Shown one piece after another: positions 1-10,783 of a stretch of DNA of 64,000 bases. The notes beneath the pieces are model-generated. The model was not told the origin of the DNA. It was given only the letters and a program-made list of their open reading frames with translations, and searched no databases. The translations under genes and the position numbers were made by a program. The first letter of the stretch is position 1, and the number at the start of each line of letters is the position of its first letter. The stretch is taken from assembly GCA_001599595.1 (NCBI GenBank), contig BCHH01000002.1, positions 1,154,390 to 1,218,389 on the forward strand. The letters run 5' to 3'. Source of the DNA: Beverwykella pulmonaria. Taxonomy: Eukaryota; Ascomycota; Dothideomycetes; Pleosporales; Melanommataceae.

Positions 1-260
1 CGAAGCAGACTCACTGGGAGACTGTAGAAGTAGTAATGGGGAGCACCTCCATGCGGTTAGACGATGCGCGCGCGGATGATTCTCAGTGGCTGCAAGCCAG
101 TCAGCCAATCAGCGCCGTTCGGCGTCCAGGGCGGTTTGCCACATTTCGAACTCATTCCTCGACACCACCACCACCGTGCTCTTTGGGATTTCCATTGCAT
201 ATCATGGCGAACGCTTGTTGACCACAGCCAACAACCGAATGGGTTGCATGCCCAAGGAGG

Positions 261-1337
261 ATGGAAAATGGGACAACCTCAAGACAACACGATGAGTCCT
301 CGGACCAGAAAGTAAAGAAGACGGACAAGGAGGGCAGTGAGGGCAGCCACAAACGAAGCCTGTCAGGCAGCATTCTGGGGGGTCTGCATTTCTTGCGGTC
401 CTCCGCAAAGGACGCCGCACCAGGCTCACCACCCAAACGCGAGGCAGACGAGGGACGTGACAGCGACGAGAGCTCCAAGCAGCGAGGGCTGTCCATCGCG
501 ACTGCCCTGCGCCAGAGCCAAGGCCGAAAGAGAAAGGGGTCACTGAGGAAGACAGCCATCTTAGGGAAACGCCGCAACTCGATTCTCAACCGTGCCCCCA
601 CCAAACCCTCCACCATCAACACGCAGATAGACCTCCCACCCTCCCCCGACGGCGACGACGACGACGACGAAGCCACGCCTCGCCGCTTCAGCTACGAGAA
701 TCCGTCGCTCAACTCATCCTCCGACAGCGGATGGCCGCCTACAGGAAGCCTCTCTGTCTCCACCGCCAGTAGCAGCTATTATTCCCACAATGGTCCCGAC
801 CATTCCACGCCGCGGGTGCTCGCGTCGCCTCTTACAAGCCCCGTCGGCCCGTATGCCTCTACAACAGACGACGACGATTCGCTGTCCTTCTTCCGCCCTT
901 CGGCCTCCAGCGGTAGCACCCCATATAATTCAGTCCAGCAACCTCTGGGAACCACAGCTTCACTGCAACGACGCCGATCCAACAGATCCGGGCCACATTC
1001 CTCCTTAACGATAGTACACACACCCGCAGATCTGGCATTGGACGAAGAATGGGACTATAGTGAGACAGAATGGTGGGGCTGGGTGGTCCTCATTGCGACG
1101 TGGGTGGTATTTGTCGTAGGAATGGGATCGTGTCTGGGGGTATGGAGCTGGGCTTGGGATGTAGGAGAAACACCATATGCTCCACCCGAACTGGAAGATG
1201 ATCCAACGCTGCCCATCACAGGATACTATCCTGCATTGATAGTATGCACAGCGGTGATGGCCTGGGTATGGGTTGTCGTGGCCTGGGTGGGCATGAAGTA
1301 CTTTAGGCATGCCAAAGTGGTAGGAGAAGACGGCTAG
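261..1337 (+). CDS. Uncharacterised two-TM protein with long disordered N-terminus
   Basis: A single open frame of 358 codons starts at the first in-frame ATG. Residues 1-260 are low-complexity, rich in Ser, Arg and Asp, with a basic stretch (RKRKGSLRKT) and a poly-Asp run. The C-terminal 90 residues are hydrophobic and hold two probable membrane helices (about 270-295 and 320-345), separated by an acidic Pro-rich loop (APPELEDDPTLP). The protein ends in a short polar tail. A charged disordered N-terminus followed by a tryptophan-rich two-helix C-terminus fits a fungal membrane protein of unknown function. I do not assign an activity. The 5' end could be extended by an upstream exon, because only 260 nt precede it in the window. 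Confidence 0.75.
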   Translation: MENGTTSRQHDESSDQKVKKTDKEGSEGSHKRSLSGSILGGLHFLRSSAKDAAPGSPPKREADEGRDSDESSKQRGLSIATALRQSQGRKRKGSLRKTAILGKRRNSILNRAPTKPSTINTQIDLPPSPDGDDDDDEATPRRFSYENPSLNSSSDSGWPPTGSLSVSTASSSYYSHNGPDHSTPRVLASPLTSPVGPYASTTDDDDSLSFFRPSASSGSTPYNSVQQPLGTTASLQRRRSNRSGPHSSLTIVHTPADLALDEEWDYSETEWWGWVVLIATWVVFVVGMGSCLGVWSWAWDVGETPYAPPELEDDPTLPITGYYPALIVCTAVMAWVWVVVAWVGMKYFRHAKVVGEDG

Positions 1338-1876
1338 CCGCATCACGACACACCTGGATTAGGTGCGCCATTTCTATTATTACTGCGCCGTTGCATATAT
1401 TCCGTCCAATATCGGGAATAAGATCTCAGGTCTGAAACATTAAGTCTTAATATCGCACTTAAGCATATCGCATCTCACCTGGCCTTAGCAGCATCTTAGT
1501 TGGATCGCTACTTCAGGCGAGTTTTTCAAATACCGTTGCGATAGTCTCTACTTGTTATGTAGTGCACGCTCCCTTCAAATATCCCAACACGGCCGTTCTT
1601 TGGCCATCGAGTTTGCCTCTGGTTCACTCGACGCACGGCCCTTCTGGATACTAAGATTGCCGTCTTGTCCCTCCAATAACTCAAGATTGCGACCATGGTC
1701 AGAATACACAGGCGCACTCATAGTGTGTCGGGCCCACCATCTGTGCACTGTTTGATGAAGGATATAGCTTGCTGTTGCAATATGAATAAGGTATTTCGGA
1801 TCAACTCTTTCCTTGCCCTGCAATTTGCGAACGCATATCTAACTGACAACAGATCCACCAATTTTACATGTCAATA
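1338..1876. other. Intergenic, no gene seen
   Basis: Between two plus-strand genes. The short frames on both strands lack codon structure or recognisable products. It presumably holds the 3' end of the upstream gene and the promoter of the next. Confidence 0.5.
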
Positions 1877-2912
1877 ATGGCGCTGCGAAGAAATCCTCAG
1901 CGACAGTGCAAAAAAGAAGAAATACCGTCCAAGCCAGCAACAGTGCCTATACCAGAGTTTGACGAAAGACCAACCGCAGTGAGACTTCCACCCCCGAAAG
2001 TTCCGCGAAGTTTACAGTGAGTGCGCCAGTTTGCTTAACGTCTACTTTGAACTCAGCATTAACCAAAAGCCCAGATTGATCACCCGTCACAAAGTCCACA
2101 ACCCAAATTTCGAACCCTTCCGCTTTTTTGGCCTCCCTCGAGAAGTGCGAGATCACGTGTACTCGTATCTTGTCGTCCGTCGAGGACGACAAACTCCTGT
2201 AATCGAAGCGAAAGTCATTCTCCGCGCCCAAAAGAAACGAGCCACAGCCGAGCGTACGCGGGTCCGACTAAATCAGAAGAGAGCGCAAAGCGGCCGCCGG
2301 CCAATCTCGCCTAGAGAACCTATTACCGAACCTATCCTCCATCTCAATGTTCTTCAAGCTTCCAAAGCCCTGCAGTATGAAGCCAGCGACTACATGTACG
2401 AGAACAACTGGTTCGCCATCTCCATCGACAATTTCCCTGTTACGACTATCGATACGCCGCTCGGCTGGGACTACAACCGTATTACTAAGATGCAACTCGA
2501 ACTTCAGCTCAAAGACGCACAGAGAATGAACAGCTATATCGACTGGATGACCTTCTTTGCTGCTTTTCCTGCTCTGAGGTTCCTGCGCATCATTCCGACT
2601 TTTCACCACAGATATTACGATTGGGCGCAAGCGGAACTCAATGACTGGAGTACTGCGCATTTTATTTTTCGTGCTTTTTTCAGGGAGTTATTGGCGAGTG
2701 TGCCTGAGAGGATATGTCTGAAGTTGGGGCCGAGTATGAAGCCGAAAGATGATATGCAGTTGGAGGGCAGAGTGGCATTATCGAGAGGCTTGTTGAGAAA
2801 TATTTATATGGAGCTGGGGACGAGGAGAAGTGTGGATGTTAATGGAGGGTTTGGGGCAGTACTGAAGGTGGATAGGATTGTGGATGGCGAGGTGGTGAGA
2901 GATAGAGCGTAG
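1877..2912 (+). CDS. F-box/2EXR-like hypothetical protein
   Basis: Two exons are proposed. Exon 1 runs from the ATG at 1877 to 2016. A GTGAGT donor at 2017 joins a frame that stays open to the TAG at 2912. Two acceptors keep the phase, at 2056 (40-nt intron) or 2074 (58-nt intron); the longer intron is more typical of this window. The N-terminal part of exon 2 has the pattern FRFFGLPREVRDHVYSYLV, like the short helical motif opening fungal F-box or 2EXR proteins. It is followed by a segment about residues surviving in a tuple of leucines and aromatics, without catalytic motifs. Such proteins are numerous in filamentous ascomycetes and mostly uncharacterised. The domain assignment is by resemblance only. 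Confidence 0.6.
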
Positions 2913-3991
2913 CATTCATTTGCTTTGTTACTAATAACCTAATCACCATTTCCACGATTTGCAGTCCTTTAGCCACATTCTTCTTCCGTTCTTGCAACAT
3001 GGCTTGCGTAGAATTTGCTTGGTGGCGTAGAATGCTCTACGCCTTCGTTCCACAAATATTTTCCTTAAAGTCAGACCCTCTAGAACGAACAGACGGGAAG
3101 CAACTGACTCGAGATCCCATTCACTACACGTTCTACGCCTTCTTCGTATAATCCCTCTCTTTCTAATCGATCACTCTGCCTTCCTCCATCGTATGTGGTG
3201 TGATCGCATGCGGACTCAACGTCGTGAGCACATCGTGGACTGCGTCATCATCAATGCGAAACAACCCTTTTTTATCCGCATAAGTCGCTCACAGCCTTCC
3301 TATTCCTATTCCAACGTCCTATAACGAAACCATCTTCCCTATAATGCGTTTTTATAAGTGGGTCATAAGCCAAGCGAGGGGGCTGTGCGCATGAATAACC
3401 TAGATCAGCCTGAAACTCTTCCATACTCGCACGCCGCCTTTCTAGGGGATATATGTGAATTCCACTTACTCGTATTCAATATCTCGATTGCGACGCCTCG
3501 AAACTATCATGCCAAATGCTGAGCGTGAAACTGCATCTTGACAAATGTTGCGCGAGGCGATGTGATGCTATGGGCGAAAATGAACATACTTGAGAAACCA
3601 ATTTCTGAGATATAGATGATAGCATGAATAGTTGCTCACCGCTTTCGGAGAAATTATAGTGATATAATCTCTCACCGCCTGCTGCTGGGATGATAGTTGT
3701 TGGATGTAGTCGTTTCTGGCGCACATGCAGGATAGCTGACTTACTTACTACCGACGAGTAGTTTCCTCTGACAATAGAATAATGCAAGGCGAAGCTCCTG
3801 GCCTCTCCTAGGAGTTCGAGATCACAAAAGTGAGGTTACAGCTCCATGGTTGTTTTAGCCTCATTGAGTCTAGTTTACCGAACTTCTTGCGAGGCTGCAA
3901 GTTCGCCCTCACACGTCAACCTGACCTATATCTGCCGCAAAACCCGCCGTCGCGTGCGAAAGAACGAAACGAACCCTTCACGGACCACATC
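2913..3991. other. Intergenic, no gene seen
   Basis: About 1.1 kb without a convincing gene. A 103-codon minus-strand frame near 3476-3787 has no recognisable motif and no supporting splice structure. The right end must contain the cyclin L promoter and leader. Confidence 0.5.
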
Positions 3992-4930
3992 ATGCAGGTT
4001 TCTCCCCTCCTGAATCCATTGGCGACCGTTGCCCAGCTTGAAACCTCCGGCTCGCAGCTCGATGGCATACCAGCCGGCCTAGAGGACTCGATTCGCTTCG
4101 CCGGAGCCAGGCTCACACAAGCTGCAGGTATCCTACTCCGACTACCTCAGGAAGTGATCGCGCAGGCAATTGTCGTATTCACAAGGTTCTGGGTGGGACC
4201 AGAGGGAGGCAGCCTGGCGGAATATGGAGCCGGGGTGAGCGATATTCTTTTACAAATGAGCTATGTTGCTGTACTAACAGGCCATTAGCAAGTTTCGGCC
4301 GCCTCGTTATACCTCATATCGAAGCTCTCTGCGTTTCCGAAATCCGCGCGGAGCATCATCAATGTCTACGCCTTCCTCGATTCCTTCGCACCTACGTTTG
4401 TCGCTCCGGAACTGCTGCAGCATAAAAATGCAGACGCATACTTTGTATCGGAGGGCATATATCAGACGCGGAGGACGGCGCTGTTTGATACCGAGCAACG
4501 GATACTACACGTGCTAGGATTCCAGTTACATGTCTCATTACCGTATATCCTCTGTGTCACCTACCTTCAAGCTCTGGACGTCTTCACACACCCACGCGCG
4601 TCCGAGCTCACGAAGAAAGCGATCGCACATCTCAACACAGCGCTTTTGAGCCCGCAACTTCTTTACTTGACGCATCAGCCACCGCAATTGGCAACCTCAG
4701 CGATATATCTGGCAGCGAAGGAGGTCGGTATCAAACTTCCTGATGTAGAGTGGTGGGAGGTGTTTGATACTGACAGAGAAGAGCTGGGGTTCTTGGTGGT
4801 GGGGCTTCTGAGTATGGAGGGCTTTGCGACTGCGGAGAAGCAGAAGTGGGGAGACAAAAAAATCCCAATGACCGTTGAAGAAGTACAGATAGAGGTCGAG
4901 GCGAGGAGGCAAACGAACGGCGAAGAATGA
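3992..4930 (+). CDS. Cyclin L-like transcription/splicing cyclin
   Basis: Exons 3992-4234 and 4289-4930 are joined by a 54-nt intron with a GTGAGC donor, a perfect TACTAAC branch site (4272-4278) and a TTAG acceptor, giving 294 aa. The segment LTQAAGILLRLPQEVIAQA is the hallmark start of the first cyclin fold in the cyclin L family. It is followed by an ASLYLISKLS helix, and the second cyclin fold contains QLATSAIYLAAKEVGI. Cyclin L partners with a CDK acting on RNA polymerase II and splicing factors in the nucleus. The protein lacks the Arg/Ser-rich tail of metazoan cyclin L, which is usual for fungi. The ATG at 3992 is chosen because the frame upstream has no other ATG. Confidence 0.85.
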
Positions 4931-5415
4931 TGTAGGTTGGCACAGGTTCTCTAGAATACTCAAACTACTTCGCCAAACCCCATGGGAAATGCTTCACCAT
5001 CCACGGTGTTTGCGACATTCGATGGCGAGAACAGGAGAACGACTGTTCAGCATCACCTATGTGCAGCAGGCTCCCATCCCCTGACCGGGGTCTACCTTCA
5101 AATAATCGCTATTAACGCACCCACGGACAAGTTGATATGTGTTACCGGACGCAGTTCCATCATTGTCTCATTCGTATTGTGACATCTTCCAGTAGCAAAG
5201 CCGCTAGGGGTACGCTGAAAGATTGGTAATTTCACATGATCTCGCCGTTCACAATATCTATCTTCGACTCCAACATTCCTGTTTGTGCTTCCCATTTCGC
5301 ACAATGGCTTTATTCACGACGGCCATAGAAGTACATTATTCCAAGCCTTCTTTCTATTCTTAGCACACCGCTACACCTTTCATTCCAACTTCATCACGAA
5401 GTATCGATCACAACG

Positions 5416-6103
5416 ATGGAGTCATATCAGCAACAGACGTCTAAAACCTCACGCTCAAGAATCAAGATCATGGGTGCATCGCAAAATCCAGAATATAACG
5501 TTGCTTCCACTTCGTCTCGGTTCACATACGGCGAAGATGGCAAGTGTTTGGTTCCAGTATCGCATCTCAACACATGCGCCAGCCGTATTCTTGCATGGCA
5601 ACAGTCATTTCAAAACTCTAGCTACTCCGAGGATCTCGGTTAGTCTATGAACCCGGAAGCTATCAGGCAGCGAGTCGTTCCTCCCCGTAGAACAGCTATA
5701 GTGCAGCAGGTCTATTCTCAACGCGAGATCTTTACTCTAATTACCCCTAGTTTAGTAGGATATGGCAGCCCCCAACAGAACTGAAGCTCGCAGATAGTGG
5801 TTCCAGAAGAAGAGTGGTTCACAAACTCTCTGATTATGACTGCCTTAGTTCTCAGAGGCTTCAGACTGAGCCTTCTCAGTTATTTGGTATGATCCGTATG
5901 AGACCGCGAAAGGAAAATGCTATGGCAGCACGGCAAGATATTGCTCTAACCCTCACATGTCTTAATTATAAGCAATCCGATGTTCGCCATCTGGAAGTTC
6001 CGCTACCAGTCATATCCACGGTACATGTAAACGTTTTGTTCCAGCTAAAGTCAAGGCTTCGCGACACGAACCGCTGCCACTCCCAAGAGCATAGTAATTG
6101 AAC
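5416..6103 (+). CDS. Possible two-exon gene of unknown function (weak)
   Basis: A 75-codon ATG frame (5416-5643) ends at a TAG lying inside a GTTAGT donor-like site at 5639. A second frame, open from 5751 to the TGA near 6103, could be joined in phase through an acceptor at 5778 (140-nt intron). The predicted product would be about 180 residues, Ser/Gln-rich in its first half and without recognised motifs or a signal peptide. There is no family support and the intron is longer than its neighbours, so this may be spurious. It is the best coding candidate in the otherwise empty interval 4931-6614. Confidence 0.2.
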
Positions 6104-6614
6104 TCTGACAATCATCTACTTGTCTCCATACACCTAAATACGTATTCGAGACAAGACTGAGAGATGTAACACCCGAAAGCATTGTTCAACCCTAGTTCCG
6201 AAGAGTTCAGTAATTTAAGAAATCTCTGAGATATATGATTCCTAGATGAGATTCCCCTTGAAAGCTTGTTGTGTCGTCGCATCATGTCATTCATATAACT
6301 CAAGCTGCGTAACATAGAAGTTACCTCGGCTCTCTTCTCCTTGGTGACAGCGTAGCGCCTTAGATCGTCCAGAATAAGTAATCCGCCGCCACGTGGTTGC
6401 ATTTTCTACGGCTTGAGCTTGACTGCAGCTGCACTATATCTTGGAGTAGTTCACTATGGTCAAGCCTGGCTAGAACTTCCTTGTGGATAGGTGGTAATCG
6501 GGAAAAGCATTGAGATCCGGGTAAAAGTATGTGGTAGACTGAGAAATAGACTTCACATTACAGACCAGGACACAAGATAGAGGCAATGAAGAGAAATGAA
6601 ATTGACTAATAATT

Positions 6615-8157
6615 CTAGCTCTCACTCATAACACGGCGCAACATCAAAACTTCATGCTTCGTTACAAAAACATTGTTGAGTGCCATGGTGGTATCGGAAG
6701 CCTCTCCGTTGCCTAGCATATCAAGAGCATCGACTAAGTCTCGAACTTTGGCTCCCTCCCAAACACCAGCATCAGTAGTCCAGAAGACCCGTTTGATACC
6801 AGCCGAATTCATATATAAAATGCATCGATAGCAAGGTCGTGACTCAAGGACAGATTGCTGGGACCGAGTGTCTGCTGTTGAATGACTGTTCATAGACTTT
6901 AGCATCGGTTGAGGAAAAGAGAGTTCGTCATGCAATGAGTCAGTCCGCGGCCTTGAATCTGTAGGTGAGACAGCCTCCGTGGCTTCTGAAGTGCTACAGC
7001 AGGTGTATGCACTGTCAGAACCACCACCACTCTTCCTACCAAGCCTAGCAACGTAGAGGTCGGCCCCATTCAGCCGAGGATGCTTCTTCCGCTCTGTAAC
7101 ACTGCGAGATGTTTGTCTGGCATGTCCCTTTGGGATTGGCATTGGCTGATGCTTGGTTGCAGAAGTTGTCGATTTGGTATTCATCTTCTGTTGTCGTCAA
7201 TGAATAATAATCAAAGGGATCAGGCAGCTCACATAATTACTATGATTTTTAGAAGTGAAATGCTTCGAGGCTTGAGTTGTGCCTTTGGAAATTGAGGAAG
7301 TGTCAGGTCTAAGCTCGTTCTTGAATGAAATTGAACCAGTCTTCGAGGGGCAAGGGGCCGCGATCGACTCCTGTGTTGACGGCTTATGTGCAGAGTGTCG
7401 GTGCTGTTGTTTGTGTTGTCCAGAATCGTACTGGCACACTTTGTTGTGATGATGATACTTCTGGTTCTTTATAGGATGTTTCTCTATACTGTTCTCCTTC
7501 GGCAACGCCACATCTAACTCCTTGTTGTTGAGTCGAGACGCGAGATTGAGCTCCACGCGGTTGAGATGCAGGTTCAAATGGCCACTGTTGAACCTGTGTC
7601 AGACCACAGCGTTGCTCCGCAGCGGACTTTGCGAGTGCGGCAGTGCAGAAAATCTCGACGTAGGCTTTGATTGCCTTTCGATGTAGTTGCGCTTTTCGTT
7701 TAGAATCACCCGATAGTTTGAAGTGCAGTATTTGAGAAGACACGGCAGTGGAAGCCAGGGTACCGGAAGCGGAAATAGCTGAGTGAATAGCCATCATCTC
7801 CGAGTGCATCGAGAGAGGCGTGTTAGCATATTGGCCTCCACCCATACCGCCCATAGGCTCAAACGGAGCGAAAGTCTTGGCCGTCACCTCCTGTGGATCG
7901 GACTTGGACCCTCGCTCATTCTTCAGATCACGCTTTAACTTGTACTTCTTCTTCAGCTCCGCAATAGCGGGACCATCCAGGGAGGATACCGGAAGGCGAC
8001 CTGTCTTCAAAACTCCGCCATTGAACCCGGCGCGATGGTCGTTGTAGCCTTGACCGATGACTTTGCCACCGCGAACAATAATACATCCATGACGGTAGCG
8101 GAGAGGAGAGTTAGCAGCCTGCTCAAGGCAGAGAGTGAGATAGTTATCAGTCTTCAT
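6615..8157 (-). CDS. Cytidine/deoxycytidylate deaminase-like zinc enzyme
   Basis: The N-terminal exon (ATG at 8157) has the deaminase opening RHGCIIVRGGKVIGQGYN and then the zinc motif MHSEMMAIH (about residue 117). The second zinc motif, RPCYRCILYMNSAGIKRVFW, lies far downstream in the last exon. The His, Glu and two Cys needed for hydrolytic deamination are therefore present. The best in-phase model has exons 8157-7432, 7370-7233 and 7187-6615 (478 aa). The intron 7188-7232 has a clean GTGAGC donor; the intron 7371-7431 has a weaker GTACGA donor and no clear branch site. About 280 residues of low-complexity sequence separate the two zinc motifs, much more than in classic deaminases. The substrate (nucleoside, nucleotide or tRNA base) cannot be told. 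Confidence 0.7.
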
Positions 8158-8655
8158 TTTGATGGTGAGTGATGAATTGGAATTGGTTTCGAGGAAAAAG
8201 TTTGCTGGATCTGCTGGTTGATGTACCGGTAGGTTCGCGAGTTTGATTTGCCAGAGCTGTTGTTGGTATTTTGAGCTTGACACTTTATTTGTCTAACTTT
8301 ATCAAGGTCCAGAGGCGAATAGTTGCAAGCTAGTGATCGTGATACAAATCGTGGGTGCATGAAGGAAATAAGAAGGTCAAGGTTGCCGTCGCTGAAGTGT
8401 GAGTCAATGACGCTATTCCGCTCACGACTAGCCTGTTGGCACTTCACCAAAGCTCAAGTCACACCTTCGTTCTCACATCACATGTAGCCCATCTCTAGAC
8501 TTCGCAAACATCAACATATCAATGGACAGAAGCACATGGGATAATACCAATGTTAAATTTTGGGCCTTTTCCCGTATCACAACACGTCTCTTATTTTTGA
8601 TCGGTGCTAAAACTATACACAATGGATGCAACATGCTCCGCACGCGATGACTCTT
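8158..8655. promoter_or_regulatory. Upstream region of the deaminase gene
   Basis: About 500 nt between the deaminase start and the lactonase stop, both on the minus strand. It should hold the lactonase 3' end and the deaminase promoter. I see no clear TATA box or repeated motif. Confidence 0.4.
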
Positions 8656-9882
8656 TTATTCCGCCCACACTACCGCACTGACTCCGTCCTCGTTCTCTGC
8701 ACTTCCAGCCGACCCGATCCTCAGGTTCGCTACCTGTCCAGTCAGTTTTCCTGTGACAACATCTCTCTTCACGATGGCGACGTTGGCGGTGGTCTGGTCT
8801 CCAATAGCAACATAATCGCCAGCCTTGTTGATGTCGAAAGTTCGTGGATACCAGCCAAAAGACGAGGTCATTTCTGTGAAGGAGATGGATCCAGAAGACG
8901 AAATGGTGTACTGGGTAATGGAGTCGGCCTGCGCGCCGAACTTCTTGTCGTTCCGGTTCGAGGAGTAAAGGAAGTTATCCTTGACCTTGATCTCCCCTAC
9001 CTTCGTGCCCTTGGGGGCAGCGGCGTTGTTAGCATACGGAGTAAGAGTCTGCTTGAGAGCCAACGTCAGGCAGCCTCCTGACGGGTATGACACGCTCCAG
9101 CCGGATACGGTATTCCCAAGCTCGTTGGCGACGAAGAGCATCGTACCCTCTGCGCGTCTCACTCGTGAAGAGCCAGCCGATGGAACCCAGAAGGCGCCAT
9201 GTCGGGGTCCAGTCCCTGCCGCAGTCTTCACTACAGGGCACTCGGTGAGTTTGCCCGTTGCCTTCTCAATCTTGTAGATGCGAATGGCATCGGCACCGAG
9301 ATCTGCAGAGAGCAAGAAATCTCCAGTCGGGTCAACAAATGCTGAATGCGGATGGGGCACATCCTGGCGAGATGGAACTGCACCCACGCCGTTCATGGTG
9401 AACTTGAAGGACTGCAGCGGCTGGCCGCCATTCAGTGGAAGCTTGAAAGTCGTAATTTGGGACGTTTGGCTGTCTGCATATTAGTGATGGCAACTTACCT
9501 CGAAGTCTTCAACTTACTAGTGGGCGTTTGCAATATAACTTCTACCATCATCTCCGCCATACAACGTAGCCGCCACAACACCCTGGGGCGTCGAGACCTT
9601 CCCGGACTGTGTCAAAGCCCCATTTGCGCCAATCGAGAATCCGACCAACGATCCTGTTGGCGCGCTCCAGGTCTCATCAGTTACATAGACGGCCTTTCCC
9701 ACACTATCATATGTAATCCACGCGGGGAGGTTGTTATTGGTTTTGGTCGAGCTCGTCAGCGTTAGCGAGGTGCCACTGAAGGTCAATTGATTGACCGTTC
9801 CGCTATAATGCGTCGCATACAGCTGCGCTGCAGTAGCGAGGCCGCCGAAGAACGGGACAACGAGAGAGGTTGTGGGCAGCAT
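8656..9882 (-). CDS. Secreted lactonase-type beta-propeller (YbhE/muconate cyclase-like)
   Basis: Exons 9882-9518 and 9469-8656 give 392 aa. The 48-nt intron has a GTAAGT donor, a CACTAAT branch and an ACAG acceptor; the nearer AG would create a stop. The N-terminus is a probable signal peptide, with a hydrophobic run then an Ala-X-Ala-like end. The body shows repeated propeller-blade motifs such as VPHPHSAFVDPTGDFLLSAD, MLFVANELGNTVSGW and FLYSSNRNDKKFG. These are typical of the lactonase seven-bladed propeller family that includes 6-phosphogluconolactonase-like proteins and fungal carboxy-cis,cis-muconate cyclases. Secretion argues against a cytosolic phosphogluconate role. It is divergent from the AA7 oxidase at 10784, which produces sugar lactones. 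Confidence 0.85.
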
Positions 9883-10783
9883 GGTGAACGATAACGGAAA
9901 GTATGAGGATACAGTTTGCACAATATGGGTAAGCGCAGCAAGATATCTATGCGCTCTTCAGCGCCCCGCCATCTACACAATTGTCGCCATTGCGCACGTG
10001 AGTGCAATGGCTTATTATGACAATCATGTTGAAACTCTACTTAGAGTATCATGGGTTAAAGACGAGGTCATTATGTACTTTTCGCTAACAACTTAGGATG
10101 TTGCAATCTCACGGTGTGGATGCTGCACTATCTCGGCTAAAGTCGAAGACAATCCAAGTCATTAACCTCAATATCTAGGTGTCTGTTTCGAGTCCGGATA
10201 TTTCTCCTTCTACGGCTATCGGCTTTAATTTAATCAAACCCGTCATCCGGGCTCGGAGAAGAGGAGCTGTCCGAGCCTCATGATGCCGTGCGCCTTTCCC
10301 GTCTCCAATGATGTCTTGGTATACTTGGCTATCTGATCCCGCCTCACGACTCCGAAGTATCGACCAATATTTGGATTGAGGGGAGGCTTTTTTGGTTGCT
10401 CAATCCAGGCACTTACCGGGAGTTCGGACCACCAATCCATGCGTCTTCTATATATGCCGGATGTAATAGCCGTCAGTCGGGAGCTTCAACACACAACTAC
10501 AGAAATCTGGACTGTGAGCAAGTTTGGTCCGCAATTGAAGTTCGCCCTATGCACTGATACATTGCGGCTCCTCACAATGGTTCCATTTGGAGGTCATATA
10601 CACATAGTCAGGCTGGAAGCAATATTTTCTCATCTCACTCCACACGTCCGCTGATGGCTGTCCGTGCTCCATCTAGAACAACTCAGTCACGTTTGAACAA
10701 GATATTTATATGTGGAAGACCATTCTGCCGCTTTCTGGGATCAAACCTGGCTGATCCATTCTCGAACTACACCAGCTTTCAGG
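9883..10783. promoter_or_regulatory. Shared promoter of lactonase and AA7 oxidase
   Basis: A 900-nt divergent intergenic region. A TATA-like TATTTATA at about 10703-10710 lies some 75 nt before the oxidase ATG. No other motif is convincing by eye. Confidence 0.45.

Noticed and set aside
152..676. 174-codon minus-strand frame opposite the first gene
   Set aside because: Ser/Arg/Leu-rich shadow of the plus-strand coding sequence with no motif or splice context.
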